A stretch of DNA of 64,000 nt from Plectrocnemia conspersa (GCA_009617715.1 VTFK01000473.1:62001-126000), one strand, 5' to 3'. Shown: positions 12,401 to 23,561, counted from the stretch's first letter. The notes: generated by a model from the sequence alone, not told the origin. A program made the numbers and translations.

Positions 12401-14638
12401 CACAGCTACTCTTGTTTTATTTTTCAAATTAAATTATTTTATTGTACTGTTCCGCACGACGACGATAAGCATCACGCATTATACAAACACGTGAACTATG
12501 TAATTAAAACTCATTGTTTTGATGTCGTTTATGATACAAACACTGAAACAAACATCAAATAGCTGAGCAATAATATTTTATACACGTATACACGTTGATT
12601 TAATATTATTGAAAAATAATCAATGCCATCATTGTTTATCTAAAAATCGTATATTTCAATATACATGTATATACAATAAAAATAAGCAAAAAATAAATAT
12701 TTTTTAATTAATAATATAATCAATTTATAAATAAATATTTATATCTGTATTCGTGAACTTTTATTGTGAAATTATAATAGATAAATGCATGATAAGTTTA
12801 AGTACAATTAGTTTCTGAAGCATTTAACTTTGAAAAGCTCAACTTCAATCTATACAATAAATCTACAAATGCGATTACAGCGAATTTCTTTGAACGCGAA
12901 ACTGAAAGGAGAACACAGATTAAACGATAAAAGTCGTAGGAAAGAAAGTTTCTTGAACAGTTCTAATAAAAAAGGTTCACATAAAAGTTTATTTAAAGAT
13001 AAATAATAAAATGCATCTTTACGTATATATTTTACCCCTTTAAAGAGATTTTTTTATAGAAGCTTTCGAAGGGAGCCAAACATTGTGTATACAACGTATA
13101 CATTACCTAATATAATTATAGTATTGAAACGCTTCGTAGAAATCCTATGGGGACTTCCAGAGACCTTTTTGGATACAAACACGAGGGAGATTTAGAAAGA
13201 AATTGTAAGCTATACCCTGATAGATTTACCTTTGTATATTTTTATATTTCACGAGAACAAACTATTTTTTGTATGTATAATGAATAAATAAAAATATACT
13301 GATATTATTATTTATTTAAAGTAATACGTATTATCCATATTTATTTTATACGCAGTAAAACACTATTTTTCTGCTACCAAAACTACAACATATATCATAA
13401 TAGCAAAATCCGAGTTGATTTAATCTTTGCAATATATTATTAGCGACGCCAGAGAGAAAGGAATGTCATAGAATTTTCATAAGACCAGATTATAGATTTC
13501 ATCCCACACTAGGACATCAATCTTACCAGGATTTGCGCTCTTAACCTGACTCTGAAAAATACGATTCATTCTACTCTCCAAAATGAGCGATTGATTTTTA
13601 TAAAATAATTCCGAAAGAAATCTATGATTTACCGTATATGTAATATTAATTTAACTGAAAATTGTACAAAAGCTTCAATCTGCGCTCCTATGTGAATAAT
13701 CTACGATGCAATGTAGCAGCATAAAACCTTATTTGAATAAATGTTATACAATGAGAAATGTGTGGTATAGATATGTACATAAGTACATAATAATAAAGGT
13801 ATGTAAGACTGAAAGCCGTGGAAATGAAATACGACTGTCTCGATTTGCGTTTCTATTGTATATATGTATGTACATATACATAAAACATGCTTATATACAC
13901 AACTGTGTATAATACACATATTTATTTATTAAATTTAATTATTAATTTTATGTATATGTTTTAGTGTTAAAAGGGTATTTGTACAAATTTGCTGGTTGTA
14001 TTATAGAGGGCTCTTGTGGGAGTTGAGCTCATTGCGCTTTAACCGATGCGTAATTAATTGTTAGTTAAACCTTTGTTTGCAAAATAACGTTTATGAGTGT
14101 TTAAAATGAACTTGGCTTTTTATCATGAATAGAATTGAGTACATATCCAATATAAAATTCATATTGGATAGAGTACCGTTGTCAATATTCAAACTATTTG
14201 GTATGCAGAAAGTCTCTCGAATTTTTTCAGAAGATAAATATAATAAAAAAATACAAATTTTTTGATAATAATATGATATATATTATGTGTGCGACATAGC
14301 CAACATTCTATTTTTATTTATGATTGAGACTTAAATTAAATGTCATACATCTGTTTTATATTATTAATGTTAAGTAAATGGGGACAAGCGTAATCTAACA
14401 AATTTAATGCGTCACGATAGTAAAAAATAAATAATACAATTAAATGACATGAACTAGATTCCTTTTTTTCCTTTAATTTTTCAACAGAATTTATTAAAGT
14501 TTGAGTTCTTTATTGCCGATGAGCAATATCGCTCCAAGTCTATTTACCAAGATCGGATTTTTAATGGCTATTTTTTTCTATGCATATAGTGTACAATATG
14601 ATTGCTTAGATTATGAAATAATAAACAACCATAAAAAA
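12400..14638. other. AT-rich non-coding stretch
   Basis: No gene is recognised. The sequence is A/T-rich with runs of TATGTACATA-type simple sequence near 13760-13910. A short inverted repeat at 14139-14176 is listed separately. Confidence 0.45.
14139..14176. repeat. Short inverted repeat
   Basis: GTACATATCCAATATA (14139-14154) is complementary, with one gap and one mismatch, to TATTGGATAGAGTAC (14162-14176), leaving a seven-base loop. The stem is too short for a typical microRNA precursor. No function is assigned. Confidence 0.4.
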
Positions 14639-14639
14639 T

Positions 14640-14885
14640 ATTAACAATTTACACCAAATACCATCATAATGTCACCATATGTATTTTTTGCAAACTTGGT
14701 ATCGTATAATGTTTAGGCGTTTATTTTCGTTTTCTATTGTTTCTGAGAACTGATTAAGATCCGATTTCAAAACGTTGCTGTATTTCTCGTTTGATAAGTT
14801 CGTGCGGTACCCATTTTTTTATTTTTTGCACCTTTACATGCTGCAAATTTTATAGCAGTTGTTTGTGAATTACTTTCAATAATAT
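14640..14885 (-). pseudogene. Mariner transposase fragment (N-terminal to central part)
   Basis: On the minus strand 14796-14813 encodes WVPHEL, the signature between the helix-turn-helix DNA-binding half and the catalytic domain of mariner transposases. Upstream of it, 14845-14883 reads IIESNSQTTAIKF, which fits the preceding helix-turn-helix region, but in another frame, so a frameshift lies in the A-rich stretch between. Downstream, 14640-14710 gives a decayed version of the MVTVWW-type strand before the second catalytic aspartate. Several stop codons interrupt the frame and neither transposon end was found, so this is a dead remnant. Mariner moves by cut-and-paste into TA dinucleotides. 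The single strong motif and matching context make the family likely; the fragment is short. Confidence 0.65.
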
Positions 14886-15349
14886 TTCTTATTCTTACTG
14901 CAAATAAGAAAAAAAAATAACAACAGTTTCATCAAAATAAAAAAAAATTTGATTTTTTACTGTGTATTGTTTTCAACTAAGTGAACAATTAACTTTATAT
15001 GAAAATATATATATATTGAAAAGACTTAGAAATCTTAATATTATAAAATAGCAATCCGCATATAGCGAATATTAATAATAAGACTATTATTGGTTTGAAA
15101 ATCGATAGGATTTACCTTCAACTCAATTTTTTTATCAAATTTCATATTGATAATTGGTTATACAACAATCAATTACATTATTATTTATTAAAATCCTTTG
15201 CGTTTCAAAGATATTAAAGATAAACATATTTTTATAAATGAAACATTTTTAAGGCGCTTATATATTTTCTTAAGTCTTGTACGATATTAATACTAAAGAA
15301 AATTATATTAGCACGAATTAAATCTCATTTAATTAACTACGTTCCAACG

Positions 15350-15800
15350 ACGCAAAAAGCTGCCATATCAAGGTTAAAAGGTCAAATCTAAATGAATTTC
15401 CAACTAGTCACAGATTAGGCTGTCGGTCGTTGTTTGCCGGCTGCAAAAGCAACCCGCAAATTGAGGGGGCAGAAACGACCCCGCTTCGTTGCCTTGTTAC
15501 ACAATAAACGCGACACGAAAGACTTAAGCAGAATTCTCTCCTATTGTCTCTTCTACAATTTGCCAACGAGCTAAGCGTTGGAAAATTGGAAAGTTACCCT
15601 GAATTGTCTACATAACTAAATTCTTAAAATCGCTGCCGTTAACCTTTTGACGAGGGGTGCGCTAAGAATTAACGTACCTATACGTAACCTTATTCTAGTC
15701 ACGCGTCCTGCCTGATGGTCATTTCGAACAACAGCTGGGTTTTAGACATTAACGTTTTGCAACGAAAGCTTTGGAAATTGTTCACGGAGAACACCTGAGC
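15350..15800. promoter_or_regulatory. Candidate enhancer-like complex island
   Basis: This block has balanced composition and high complexity inside AT-rich DNA. AGGTTA and AGGTCA half-sites spaced by two bases (15371-15384) form a DR2-type nuclear-receptor element. A CAGCTG E-box lies near 15731, and TTTAATTAA homeodomain-type cores lie at the left edge. No coding frame is evident. The regulatory role is inferred from composition and motif content only. Confidence 0.3.
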
Positions 15801-16239
15801 AATTTGAAATTTAGAAGTGTACGTGATATTTGAATATGAAGCACCATTGATACTATAATTTAAAAAAATATAATTTATAACTTATAAATAATATATTTAA
15901 AAAAAATAAATGTACAAGAGATTTTGCATTAATGTAGATGATCAATTAATTAAATTTTAAATTCTGATTTATAGGTTAAGATAAATATTTATTACAACAT
16001 CTGGAAGAGCTTAAAACAGATACGCTCTTGATAGTCTAGTAAAAAAATTCAGAAAATGAATGGCCACTCTTAAACACGTCCGAAGCAAATTTGTTTTCGT
16101 GCGTGATCTAAACATATTGTAGCAATATTTTTTTTCAACCCCAGGCACTTTATTTTCGAGCGGAAACTTTTATAAAGCAGTGCTTTTGCGGCTCTCGTTC
16201 TAGTTAATTAAATATTCAACGTGAGCATATTTCAGACCA

Positions 16240-16490
16240 TCGATTAAAGATAGCTATAAGCGTCTGCGGTGGGCAAAACCATAGATAGTTTTCAAAACAA
16301 CCGCCGTCGGTACCTAATACCCGAGTTTAAGCGATAAATACTGTAACCACCCCCATAATTCTGGACCCGCGCCCTTAACCGGAATTGATGATCTTTAACA
16401 CCGAAATTTACAAGGGCTAATGATATATTTTTAACCAGCACCGGTAAGGGTCGTGATTATGAACCTCTAAAGGTCGTAACTCGACATTTT
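16240..16490. promoter_or_regulatory. Candidate enhancer-like complex island with Runt-type sites
   Basis: The island contains TGCGGT (16265-16270), AACCGCC (16299-16305) and AACCAC (16345-16350), all close to the Runx/Lozenge consensus, and an ACCGGAA Ets-like core near 16380. It is non-coding by eye. The motifs are short, so the assignment is tentative. Confidence 0.25.
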
Positions 16491-16688
16491 GAATAGCATT
16501 TGATAAAAGTATAAAAATAGATGTTCTAGAAACTTGACTTGTTATAAATTAACGCACTTTAATATAGATATTCTATGTTCTTTAAAATATTAAGGTGTTT
16601 TGTTGTCAAAAGATTTCAATTTGTAAAGCGAATAAAAATTGAATATTAAAAAGAATAGTATTTTTTATTCATTTATAATATAGTAACA

Positions 16689-16909
16689 GTGCCGTTTTAG
16701 CTAGGGCCTGCGTGACGAGTTCAAATCGCTATCTTAATTTTAAATCGCTATCTTAATTTCAAATCCCGACAAGTTTTAGGTTTGTTAGAAGGGCTTCCTC
16801 TGTTAAAAGTCTTTACCAACTTGTGGTCGATTACGACAATGTCGCTATGTAAATGCCAACGACTCACCGGTGCGTCCTTTGATATTTATTTAAAAAAAAA
16901 AAAAAAAAA
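16689..16909 (+). repeat. Possible retroposed sequence ending in poly(A), with an internal duplication
   Basis: A more complex block of about 200 bp ends in 18 consecutive A residues (16892-16909), as retroposed copies do. It contains GAGTTCAAATC, which is near the RNA polymerase III B-box, and a tandem duplication of AAATCGCTATCTTAATTT (two copies within about 16727-16763). No clear target duplication or A-box at the right distance was found, so SINE identity is only a suggestion. Confidence 0.3.
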
Positions 16910-17404
16910 TTTTAAGACAAGTTATTAAAACAAAATATTTTTTTATTAATTATTATATATTGTTGTACTAGATTCATTATTCAGTATGTGTTTTATGTTT
17001 ATTTAAAGAAAGCAATACAGACGCGTGAATAGAAATAACTTGTAACTCACTAAAATGTCGCTGGTGTTTAAAGGGTTAAGAACATACAAGAAGTTTGTTT
17101 TAATTTAAACAAGAAGAAGTGACGTTTATGGTAAAGATAAGAGAAAAAGCTTAAAATTGATAAGCTCATTCGAAAATATTGAGAAAAAAATAGTTTTGAT
17201 AGGCATTTAATAATCGTTTAATTATGGGGTATTTTTTATAAAATACATAAAAAAAAGTACCGTGACCAAAATTTAGATCATAATTACGATAAAATTACGA
17301 GCAAAATTTCCAGATTATTATTTTTCAGGTCATTTAAAATAATTAGCGAAAAAATTTTTTACTGTTTTACAACCATTAAATTATGGGATACTATAAAAAA
17401 ATCA

Positions 17405-17660
17405 GAAATTAAAAAAAAATATTACTATAGTTTCTGTAATTATCTACCGCTACTTTGAATTTATTTTATCAAATTTTTAACATAAAATTCTGATTTAGAA
17501 GCAAAATACTCGTTTAAGTAATTTTTTACTTCGACTACATTTCGAAAATGTTTTTGTCTTAATGTGTCTTCTACTTACCTAAAAATGTAAAAATCACTTG
17601 GATCAAGGTCTGATGAATATGATGGACGTGGAAGAACCTCCTCAATTTAAATGACACGAC
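17405..17660 (-). pseudogene. Mariner transposase fragment (C-terminal part)
   Basis: On the minus strand about 17587-17640 reads LPRPSYSSDLDPSDFYIF. This matches the YSPDLAPSDYHLF block that holds the third catalytic aspartate of mariner (D,D34D) transposases. It continues in frame, through one stop, into RQKHFRNVVEVKNYLNEYF and then a decayed tail matching the enzyme's C-terminal segment. At least three stops interrupt it and no intact ends are seen, so it is inactive. It lies on the same strand as the fragment at 14.64-14.89 kb, but its C-terminal part is at higher coordinates, which is the wrong order for one element. The two are therefore separate insertions. Confidence 0.8.
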
Positions 17661-17699
17661 ATCCAGCAGCATATTTCAGTTTTTATCACTAACTGTAAA

Positions 17700-19249
17700 A
17701 GTTATTACGTATTTTAGATAATCTTAAAAGTTTAAATATTTGAGAAATAATAAACTAACGTATGATTTTTGATACAACAGTTGTTATGTTAGTGAGATTC
17801 TCTGTTTATTCTAAACTGTTTTATTCATTTTCAGCTTGAGTTTGTTCTAAAGGAGAAGATTATTGATGAATATTATAAGATGTCGGATGATTTCTGTTCT
17901 TACTACAATATCAAAGTCCACTTTTAAATTAAACATTCGTGAAAATCTCAAAAAATATTTGTAAAATAAATTTTATTTTTAAGTACTCACTATACACTCC
18001 AAGCTGATTATTCGAATATCCAAATATCAAATATATATTATATATAAGTCCGTTTTTTAACTATTCTTTATTTACAATTGTTTTAACCCGCTTTCGTTAC
18101 GTCTACGTTAAATTTTCTATTCTTTAAATCGCATCGTTCTGTATGAGCGGTTTATAAAAATACACGTAAACAAATGAAATACATGTTTAATTATATTTAT
18201 TTGAAATAAAAATTCAATTTTCTTATTTAATTCCTTTGTTTTTAATTAGAGGCTCTGACTGTCGACCAATGAAAAATCAGTATTTAAATATAAATAAGAT
18301 ATTAATGTTCATTTTTTTTCATATGCGTTGTTCGATTTAAGTGAATAATATTAAATATTCAGATTGCAAATTAAGTAAGTAGATTTTAACTATAAAAATA
18401 TATACACAATACGTGTAAAGATTATAAGTTTACACTAATTACTATATAAACAGTTATAAAATACTCTTTGTAATGAAATCTTCAAATTTTGATGTTAGTC
18501 GATGGGCCCCGAGACCGTAAAGTTAATTTTTTGATTTTCAATACCTAAAAAGTATCATTGCTATTGTCCTAAAACGTTAGTAATGGGCGCTTGACTTTTT
18601 GATTTTTATGTTTTTTTGTGCCATAAAATATATTTAAGGTTGTATATTGGTTTAATTCATTTCAATATAAAACACGTTTATTATAACATATTATGGTCAT
18701 GTTTTTAGAGCATAGCAAATAAAATTTATAGCAGTTGATGTGCTTTTATTAAAGTTAAAATAAATAGTTTCGATAGGTTTTATAGTTTTTTTTATAATTA
18801 TGTGTATAAATCTGTATTTCTCGATTTTGTATAACAATTATATTTATGTACTTACAAATAGAGAAGCTGCAGAATATATGAGCCGCAGAAACAGACCTTC
18901 AAATAAATCTTACTATATATAAATTGTAGTCAAAATATTCTTTGTCAATTTATTTAGCCATTATTATTTGTATAATATTTAATAGTGTTTAACTTATTGT
19001 TATACTTTTTTCTTATTCAGAACAATTTTTATAGTAGTGTTATATAACGAAGAATAGTTTCAATAACACCAGATAAAGTGTAAGATGGTTTCCGCTCCTT
19101 TTAAATATATCATACAAAGCTTCCTTCTAAGAAAAACAATAATATTAATGCACTCAAAGGTTTCGTTTGAAAGAATAATATAATATTGTTTACACGTACA
19201 GATTTGTCCATACTACAACATTACTAAAATCTTATTTTAATTGTTTCAG
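17700..19249. other. AT-rich non-coding stretch
   Basis: No gene, RNA or mobile element is recognised. If the exon that begins at 19250 is real, this stretch would be intron or upstream sequence; it ends in a pyrimidine-rich run and TTTCAG at 19244-19249, a good splice acceptor. Confidence 0.4.
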
Positions 19250-19485
19250 ATATCATCGAAGAGTGTCGTCATAAGTGAAAAATATATATCATATAAATTG
19301 AAAAAGTGTCCATTTTATATATAATATATAAAAAATTAAAATAATGTAGTGATGTTTTTGTGTGTTAAAAAATGTGATCTAAATGTTCAAGATGCGTTAT
19401 AAACGAAATAACACTCTAAACGAATTTATTTTTAAAAGCTCATGACGAGAACGACTAGACGTTCTACATTGTGCGTAATCGCAGA

Positions 19486-19522
19486 GCCGCCATTTTGTGA
19501 GGATTAACAGCCGCCATATTGG
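19486..19522 (-). promoter_or_regulatory. Paired YY1/Pleiohomeotic-type sites
   Basis: GCCGCCATTTTG (19486-19497) and GCCGCCATATTGG (19510-19522) both fit the YY1/Pho consensus, which is AANATGGCGGC on the minus strand. Their starts are 24 bp apart, and they lie 20-57 bp before the proposed start codon. YY1-type sites cluster just downstream of transcription starts in many animals, and Pho recruits Polycomb complexes in flies. Binding here is inferred from motif only. Confidence 0.45.
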
Positions 19523-19542
19523 ATTACTATACGAAACTCAGA

Positions 19543-19558
19543 ATGGAGGGGATGAAGG
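19543..19558 (+). CDS. Candidate first coding exon (Met-Glu-Gly-Met-Lys...), partial
   Basis: ATG at 19543 follows an in-frame TGA upstream and opens Met-Glu-Gly-Met-Lys plus one extra base, then a strong donor (AAGG/GTGAGT, with GT at 19559-19560). A very short coding start joined to a long first intron is common in large insect developmental and neuronal genes. The 5'UTR-like sequence and paired YY1/Pho sites support a gene start. Too few residues are present to name the protein, and no next exon was identified downstream, so the intron would extend through the transposon-rich region beyond 20.7 kb. It could also be a chance ATG before a chance donor. Confidence 0.4.
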
Positions 19559-19559
19559 G

Positions 19560-20740
19560 TGAGTCTATTTTTATTAACTTTATATCTAAGAAAATATTTT
19601 AGGCATAATTAGGTCAGGGTCTTAAATTTCCCCAGAATGTAAAAAGATTTGTAATAGATTGTGTTGTTATTAAGAATTATTTCACACTTTGATTTAGTTA
19701 ATAATAACAACAATTTTATTATTGTTTCAATGGAAATTTATCATAAATTTAGAATTTATTTTCTAAATTATTCAAATCAATTGAGAGTTTATTATGCTCC
19801 AGGGTTAAAATTTATCTAAATTTGGACGTGAAAAATCGTTATTTTGAAGGTCGTCTAATCTCTTGTTGGCTATCTTCATTATGCTCAAAAAACCACGGAA
19901 GCGTAGGCCCCAAAACTCATTAATGATTCTGGGTTTGAGCAAAAACTCGGCTAAAAGTTGCAAGGAATTGGTGTTGTAAAAAATTACGATCTTTCTTCGC
20001 TCGTTGGTTGCGAAAGTAAATAAAATATTATGCGGGTGTATTTTTAGGACTTGATTTGATTACCTATTTAAAAGATAGTAAAAGGCGATCCGCCAGTTTA
20101 CATTTATATAAATAACTTTATATGCTCATTTATTTAACTTATTTTAAAGCTTTAGAGTTCATGGAAATAATTAAATTGTCCATAATTAATTTTGGTGGTG
20201 TTTTACTAATTTAATGTTTGAACAGTGTGTAGTATCGGTTCGGCTTGTAGAGCACACACGTTCTCCGCAATGTTTGAACTTTGGGCGCTTTCCCAAAATT
20301 TAGTTTGCATCGTCGTCGAAGACGTTTATTCATCGCATTAAGCTATGTATTCGAGCATGAGGGTGCATTGACCGCATACTGCAAATTGGATTATACCAAT
20401 TACGCAGAGAACATTTGGCCAACTCATTAGTTATTTCCTTATTGACGAGTAATTTAACTTGAGTTCACTTAGAAGTAGAAATGTGTTTTTAATAATATAT
20501 GATTCTTCAGTGAAAAAGGTGTTACCTGGTACTTTTTGTGATCTTCACAATTTATGTGAAAGAAAAAAGAATAGAAATAAAATTGATTAAATCCTAATTT
20601 AAATACGTTTAAATAAAGATCTGAAACCATTGATATATATTATTTAGCTTCTAGAGCGATACGGTTTTTGTTTTTTTGTATTTATGAAATTAGGGGGTTA
20701 ATGTGATTATTTTCACGAAATTTATTTTCTGTATGAAAAT
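19560..20740. other. Putative intron start with a complex island at 20225-20440
   Basis: The sequence is AT-rich apart from about 20225-20440, a GC-balanced block with CGTCGTCG and no convincing coding frame. If the donor at 19559 is real, this is the beginning of its intron and the island is a candidate intronic regulatory element. Confidence 0.3.
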
Positions 20741-21560
20741 GACATTGTTTCTTGATTGTTATTATTTAACAGCTATTATAAAGTTTTTTAGCTTATTATA
20801 CATTTTTTTTAAAGTTTTATTTTAGATTACTTGAAATTTAGTAACATTAGTATCACTGGTGTTACTCTACACTGGAAAGTCATATGTTGAAATTGGTCTA
20901 ATAAATTATCTGTCATTTTTTGTGAAAAGCACACTTTTTCTATTTAATATTGGTCTTATAGCCGCGATAGCAAAAAACCCTTTAGAGCGAAGTTCCTATG
21001 TGTATTTATTAAATTTAAGCTTAAGAGTCCAGATATTAAAAGCTAAATTTTAATATTAATTTGAGAGGCGGTGGAAAAGTTTGTCTTTTATTTGTCGTTT
21101 CATAAATACAGTTGCCTCCGATTTATTTTGGTTGATTTTCATTGCAAACTTTTTTTTAGGATTTCAAAAGATTTTTGTAATTTAGTACTTAAAGACCGTA
21201 AGCACTTAAAATAACTGTAACGTAAGCGTACATAGATAAACGCGTATATTTTAATTTTGCGATCGTTTGCATAGTAGATAAAGAGAAATGGCCTGATCAA
21301 ACTTCCCTAAGGAACTTCAGCTGGAATTTTACGCGGTATCGAGTGTTCATTATTTAGCGAAACGACATAGCTTCTTCTTTGTATTAAGCGTCACAGATAG
21401 TCACGGGTTTTGTATTTGTAAAGTTTATGTGGCAAAAGCTTTTTCTATATATATAACATTAGCGCGTATATACTACATCAAACTATTACGTTGATGTGTT
21501 GTCGAGTGAATTTTACGCAAACAAAACTGTTCGTTAATAATTAACCCTTTGAGTAGTGAG
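20740..21560 (-). pseudogene. Jockey-clade LINE reverse transcriptase remnant (copy A)
   Basis: Read on the minus strand from 21550 downward, this gives successive RT blocks of Jockey-type non-LTR elements. First is a decayed NEQFCLRKIHSTTHQ. Then comes RSYVVSLNNEHSIPRKIP followed by a broken GVPQGS (about 21290-21400), a degraded catalytic box reading YAYVTVIL instead of YADDT, and KINQNKSEATVF (about 21110-21150). Last are AIRPILNRKSVLF and FIRPISTYDFPVW with SNT (about 20850-20990). Many stops and frameshifts interrupt it, so it is inactive. An intact enzyme would copy element RNA at a nicked target. It is recognisably the same family as the copy at 49.23-50.22 kb. The 5' half (endonuclease, ORF1) is absent. 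Confidence 0.85.
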
Positions 21561-22029
21561 TTAATCTATACACATATGTTAATTTCAAAGTATACGCATG
21601 GGAGTGAGTGTGTTTTACGTATTTTTTCCATTATTGTGTTTGTTGTCATTTATTTACTATTTTTATGTTTTATTTATAGTAAATTATAAAAAAAAATCCG
21701 TGATTCACAAAGTTTTATTGATTGTACTAATTATTGTGTTAGTATGTTTTCTTTATTTATTTTAACTCTTTTATTTAGTATTCTATTTGGGTAATTTATT
21801 TAACAAATTAATTATATATTATTTGGTTTTTGTGGATTTTTTATAAAATATTTTGGTTATAGTAATTGATTTTGTACTCCTAGATGTATTGGTATTATTT
21901 CTGTAGAAATCATGTTTACATTGAATCAAATTTAAAAACAAGTTATACAGTAATAATTTTTTTATTCATTACTTCTTCAGTTACATACATATATACATAA
22001 ATATATAACTATCTGAGGTACTTCAAAAC
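21561..22029. other. AT-rich spacer
   Basis: Very T-rich sequence between LINE fragments. It may be decayed element sequence, but no reading frame or motif is left to show it. Confidence 0.3.
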
Positions 22030-22300
22030 AGTGAAAGATTGACCACCGTCATGTACGGCGATACTTCTCAAATCGTTATTTCTCAAAGATTAGTAAAACA
22101 CATAAGGATTTTTTTTTAATATAGTACTAAAAGACGGCAATTAGCTAATAATACGACAATTAATCTGATTTGTAAGATCTTTATTATGCTTTTTTTATCA
22201 AATGAATTTTAACAGTTAAAAAATGGTTTAATATAAGCAAGATTAAAGATGTTTGTTAAGTAATAAATGCAAATTTCAGCAAGGCGTTTACTCAATGTGA
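22030..22300 (-). pseudogene. Repeated Jockey RT segment, fragment 1
   Basis: At nucleotide level this aligns with the other segment copies: CTCAAAGATTAG at 22078-22090, a decayed form of the TTTACTAAATGACGGTAATA block near 22125, and the stretch ATATAAGCAAG...AAGATGTTTGTTAAGTAATAAATGC near 22236. On the minus strand these blocks are the region around SYRPISLLPSFSKIFEK near the start of the RT domain. The protein frame is heavily broken. It sits directly upstream (in element orientation) of copy A. Confidence 0.55.
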
Positions 22301-22439
22301 TATAAACATATTAGGCTAAATTTGTTTTTGTCTTTTTCTTTATACATATAACATTACAAGACTCGTAGTCTTCTTCATATTAAAATTACTGCATATATGC
22401 TCCGTAATAATAATAAACTAATGTGATGTAGAGTGATCT

Positions 22440-22790
22440 TTGTAAAAAGCAAACTATTCAATAATAGTTTTATTCCCCAAAGATTGTTAACGCATAATAA
22501 ATATTTTTTTAAATATTTTACTAAATGATGGTAATAAACTGATAACTAAGCTAAATTGTAGGATCCCATTCAGGTTTTATATCGGATTAATTTTTGCGGT
22601 TTTCAAATGGTTAGGAAATATCCAAAATATAGGCAGGCTTTGGCATGTTTATTAATTAATGAATGCAAATTTCAGGAAGTTGTTTATTCAACATGTTATT
22701 TTATTTGTCAATTTTTGGAATTTTTTTATTTTTAAATTTATTATTCACATTTAAAATTTCCCATGAGTTTTTTTTGCAAATTGAATAATA
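22440..22790 (-). pseudogene. Repeated Jockey RT segment, fragment 2
   Basis: On the minus strand about 22500-22540 reads SLLPSFSKIFKKIF, the core of the RT entry motif usually written NYRPISLLPSFSKIFEK. At higher coordinates the decayed spacer NKQLPEICIH and a match to the following ACILSIF-type block come in the order expected of the element. Stops are frequent. It is the same segment as fragments 1 and 3 and is not followed by the rest of the RT. Confidence 0.65.
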
Positions 22791-22978
22791 AAAAAAAAGT
22801 TTATTTCTTAAATAGACATAGGTAAAATAGCATACAGATATATTAAATGCACAATACTGGTTCATAACCATTTACATTGTTTACAAATTGTTAAGTTATA
22901 CAATAACATAAAAGAATAATAAATTATACGAGAATATACTAAATTAAAGGAAAAATACATAAAACCTTTTACAAATTT

Positions 22979-23018
22979 AAAAAAAAAAAAAAAAATCAAA
23001 AAAAAAAAAAAAAAAAAA
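22979..23018 (+). repeat. Poly(A) tracts
   Basis: Two A-runs, of 17 and 21 bases, are separated by TC. This could be the tail of a retroposed copy inserted on the + strand, but the sequence to its left has no recognisable element. Confidence 0.7.
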
Positions 23019-23204
23019 TTTTGGAAAAGAATGAAGCTGATGAGAAAAACAAATTATACAAAATACATAATATACAAAATAAAACTTTTTTGCAAATTGA
23101 ATCCTTATCTACTGTGGATGCTTTCATTTTTCTTATCAATCTTTTTACATCATTTTCAGATTTAAAGTGTTCAAAATTCTTAATGAGTTCGTACAATACA
23201 GAAA
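22996..23204 (-). pseudogene. Repeated Jockey RT segment, fragment 3 (upstream part)
   Basis: The minus strand keeps an open frame of about 66 codons including SENDVKRLIRKMKASTVDK and DSICKKVLFCILCILYNLF. These fit the region before the RT domain in Jockey-type elements (a helix of the form ...EVKKLIKKLKNKKSPG-D-I--KVL...). In an element this lies before SYRPISLLP; here it lies after a copy of that motif (fragment 4), so it belongs to a separate copy of the segment. Confidence 0.65.
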
Positions 23205-23530
23205 AAGCGTCAGCTATTCCTCAAAGATTATTTTAGTTGCATAAAAATATTTTCCTTTTTAAATATTTTTCTGAATGATGGTAATAAACTGATGGGGCGA
23301 TAGCTATTTGGTATTGTTAGATCCTTATAGGGATTTTAAGTTGGAAAATACCCAAAATATAAGCAAGCGTTAAATATGTTTTTTTAATTATGAATAGAAA
23401 TTTTATTATTGTGTTTAATTATTATGGTATTTAATTTGGCATGTATAGGATTTTACTAATTTTTCACATTTTTATATCATTTGAAATTTTCTTTGAACTA
23501 ACTTTGCAAATTAAATCGTTATTTTTTATA
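23205..23530 (-). pseudogene. Repeated Jockey RT segment, fragment 4
   Basis: The minus strand at about 23240-23330 reads PYKDLTIPNSYRPISLLP followed by SFRKIFKK, a clear RT entry motif, and 23500-23525 gives the upstream NDLICKV block. Between them the frame is broken by stops. The copy ends soon after the motif and is followed by another copy of the upstream part (fragment 3). Confidence 0.75.
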
Positions 23531-23561
23531 TAAATTAAAAATAAGTTCCTACGATGTAGAA

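Larger units (their letters stand above)
19250..19558 (+). other. Candidate 5'UTR exon with acceptor and donor
   Basis: The block is preceded by TTGTTTCAG and followed by GGTGAGT, which are good acceptor and donor sequences, and it ends with a short open reading frame start. The 5' part is AT-rich and non-coding, while the last 120 bases are GC-richer. An alternative is that transcription starts within about 19430-19480 and the acceptor is coincidental. No transcript evidence is available here. Confidence 0.45.

Noticed and set aside
12132..12494. 120-codon + strand frame as a protein-coding gene
   Set aside because: No recognisable domain, no coherent splice or start context, and an overlapping second frame is equally open. 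Kept only as an unexplained GC-rich island.
20859..21053. 64-codon + strand frame
   Set aside because: It is the shadow of the Jockey RT, whose true reading is on the minus strand (AIRPILNRKSVLF).
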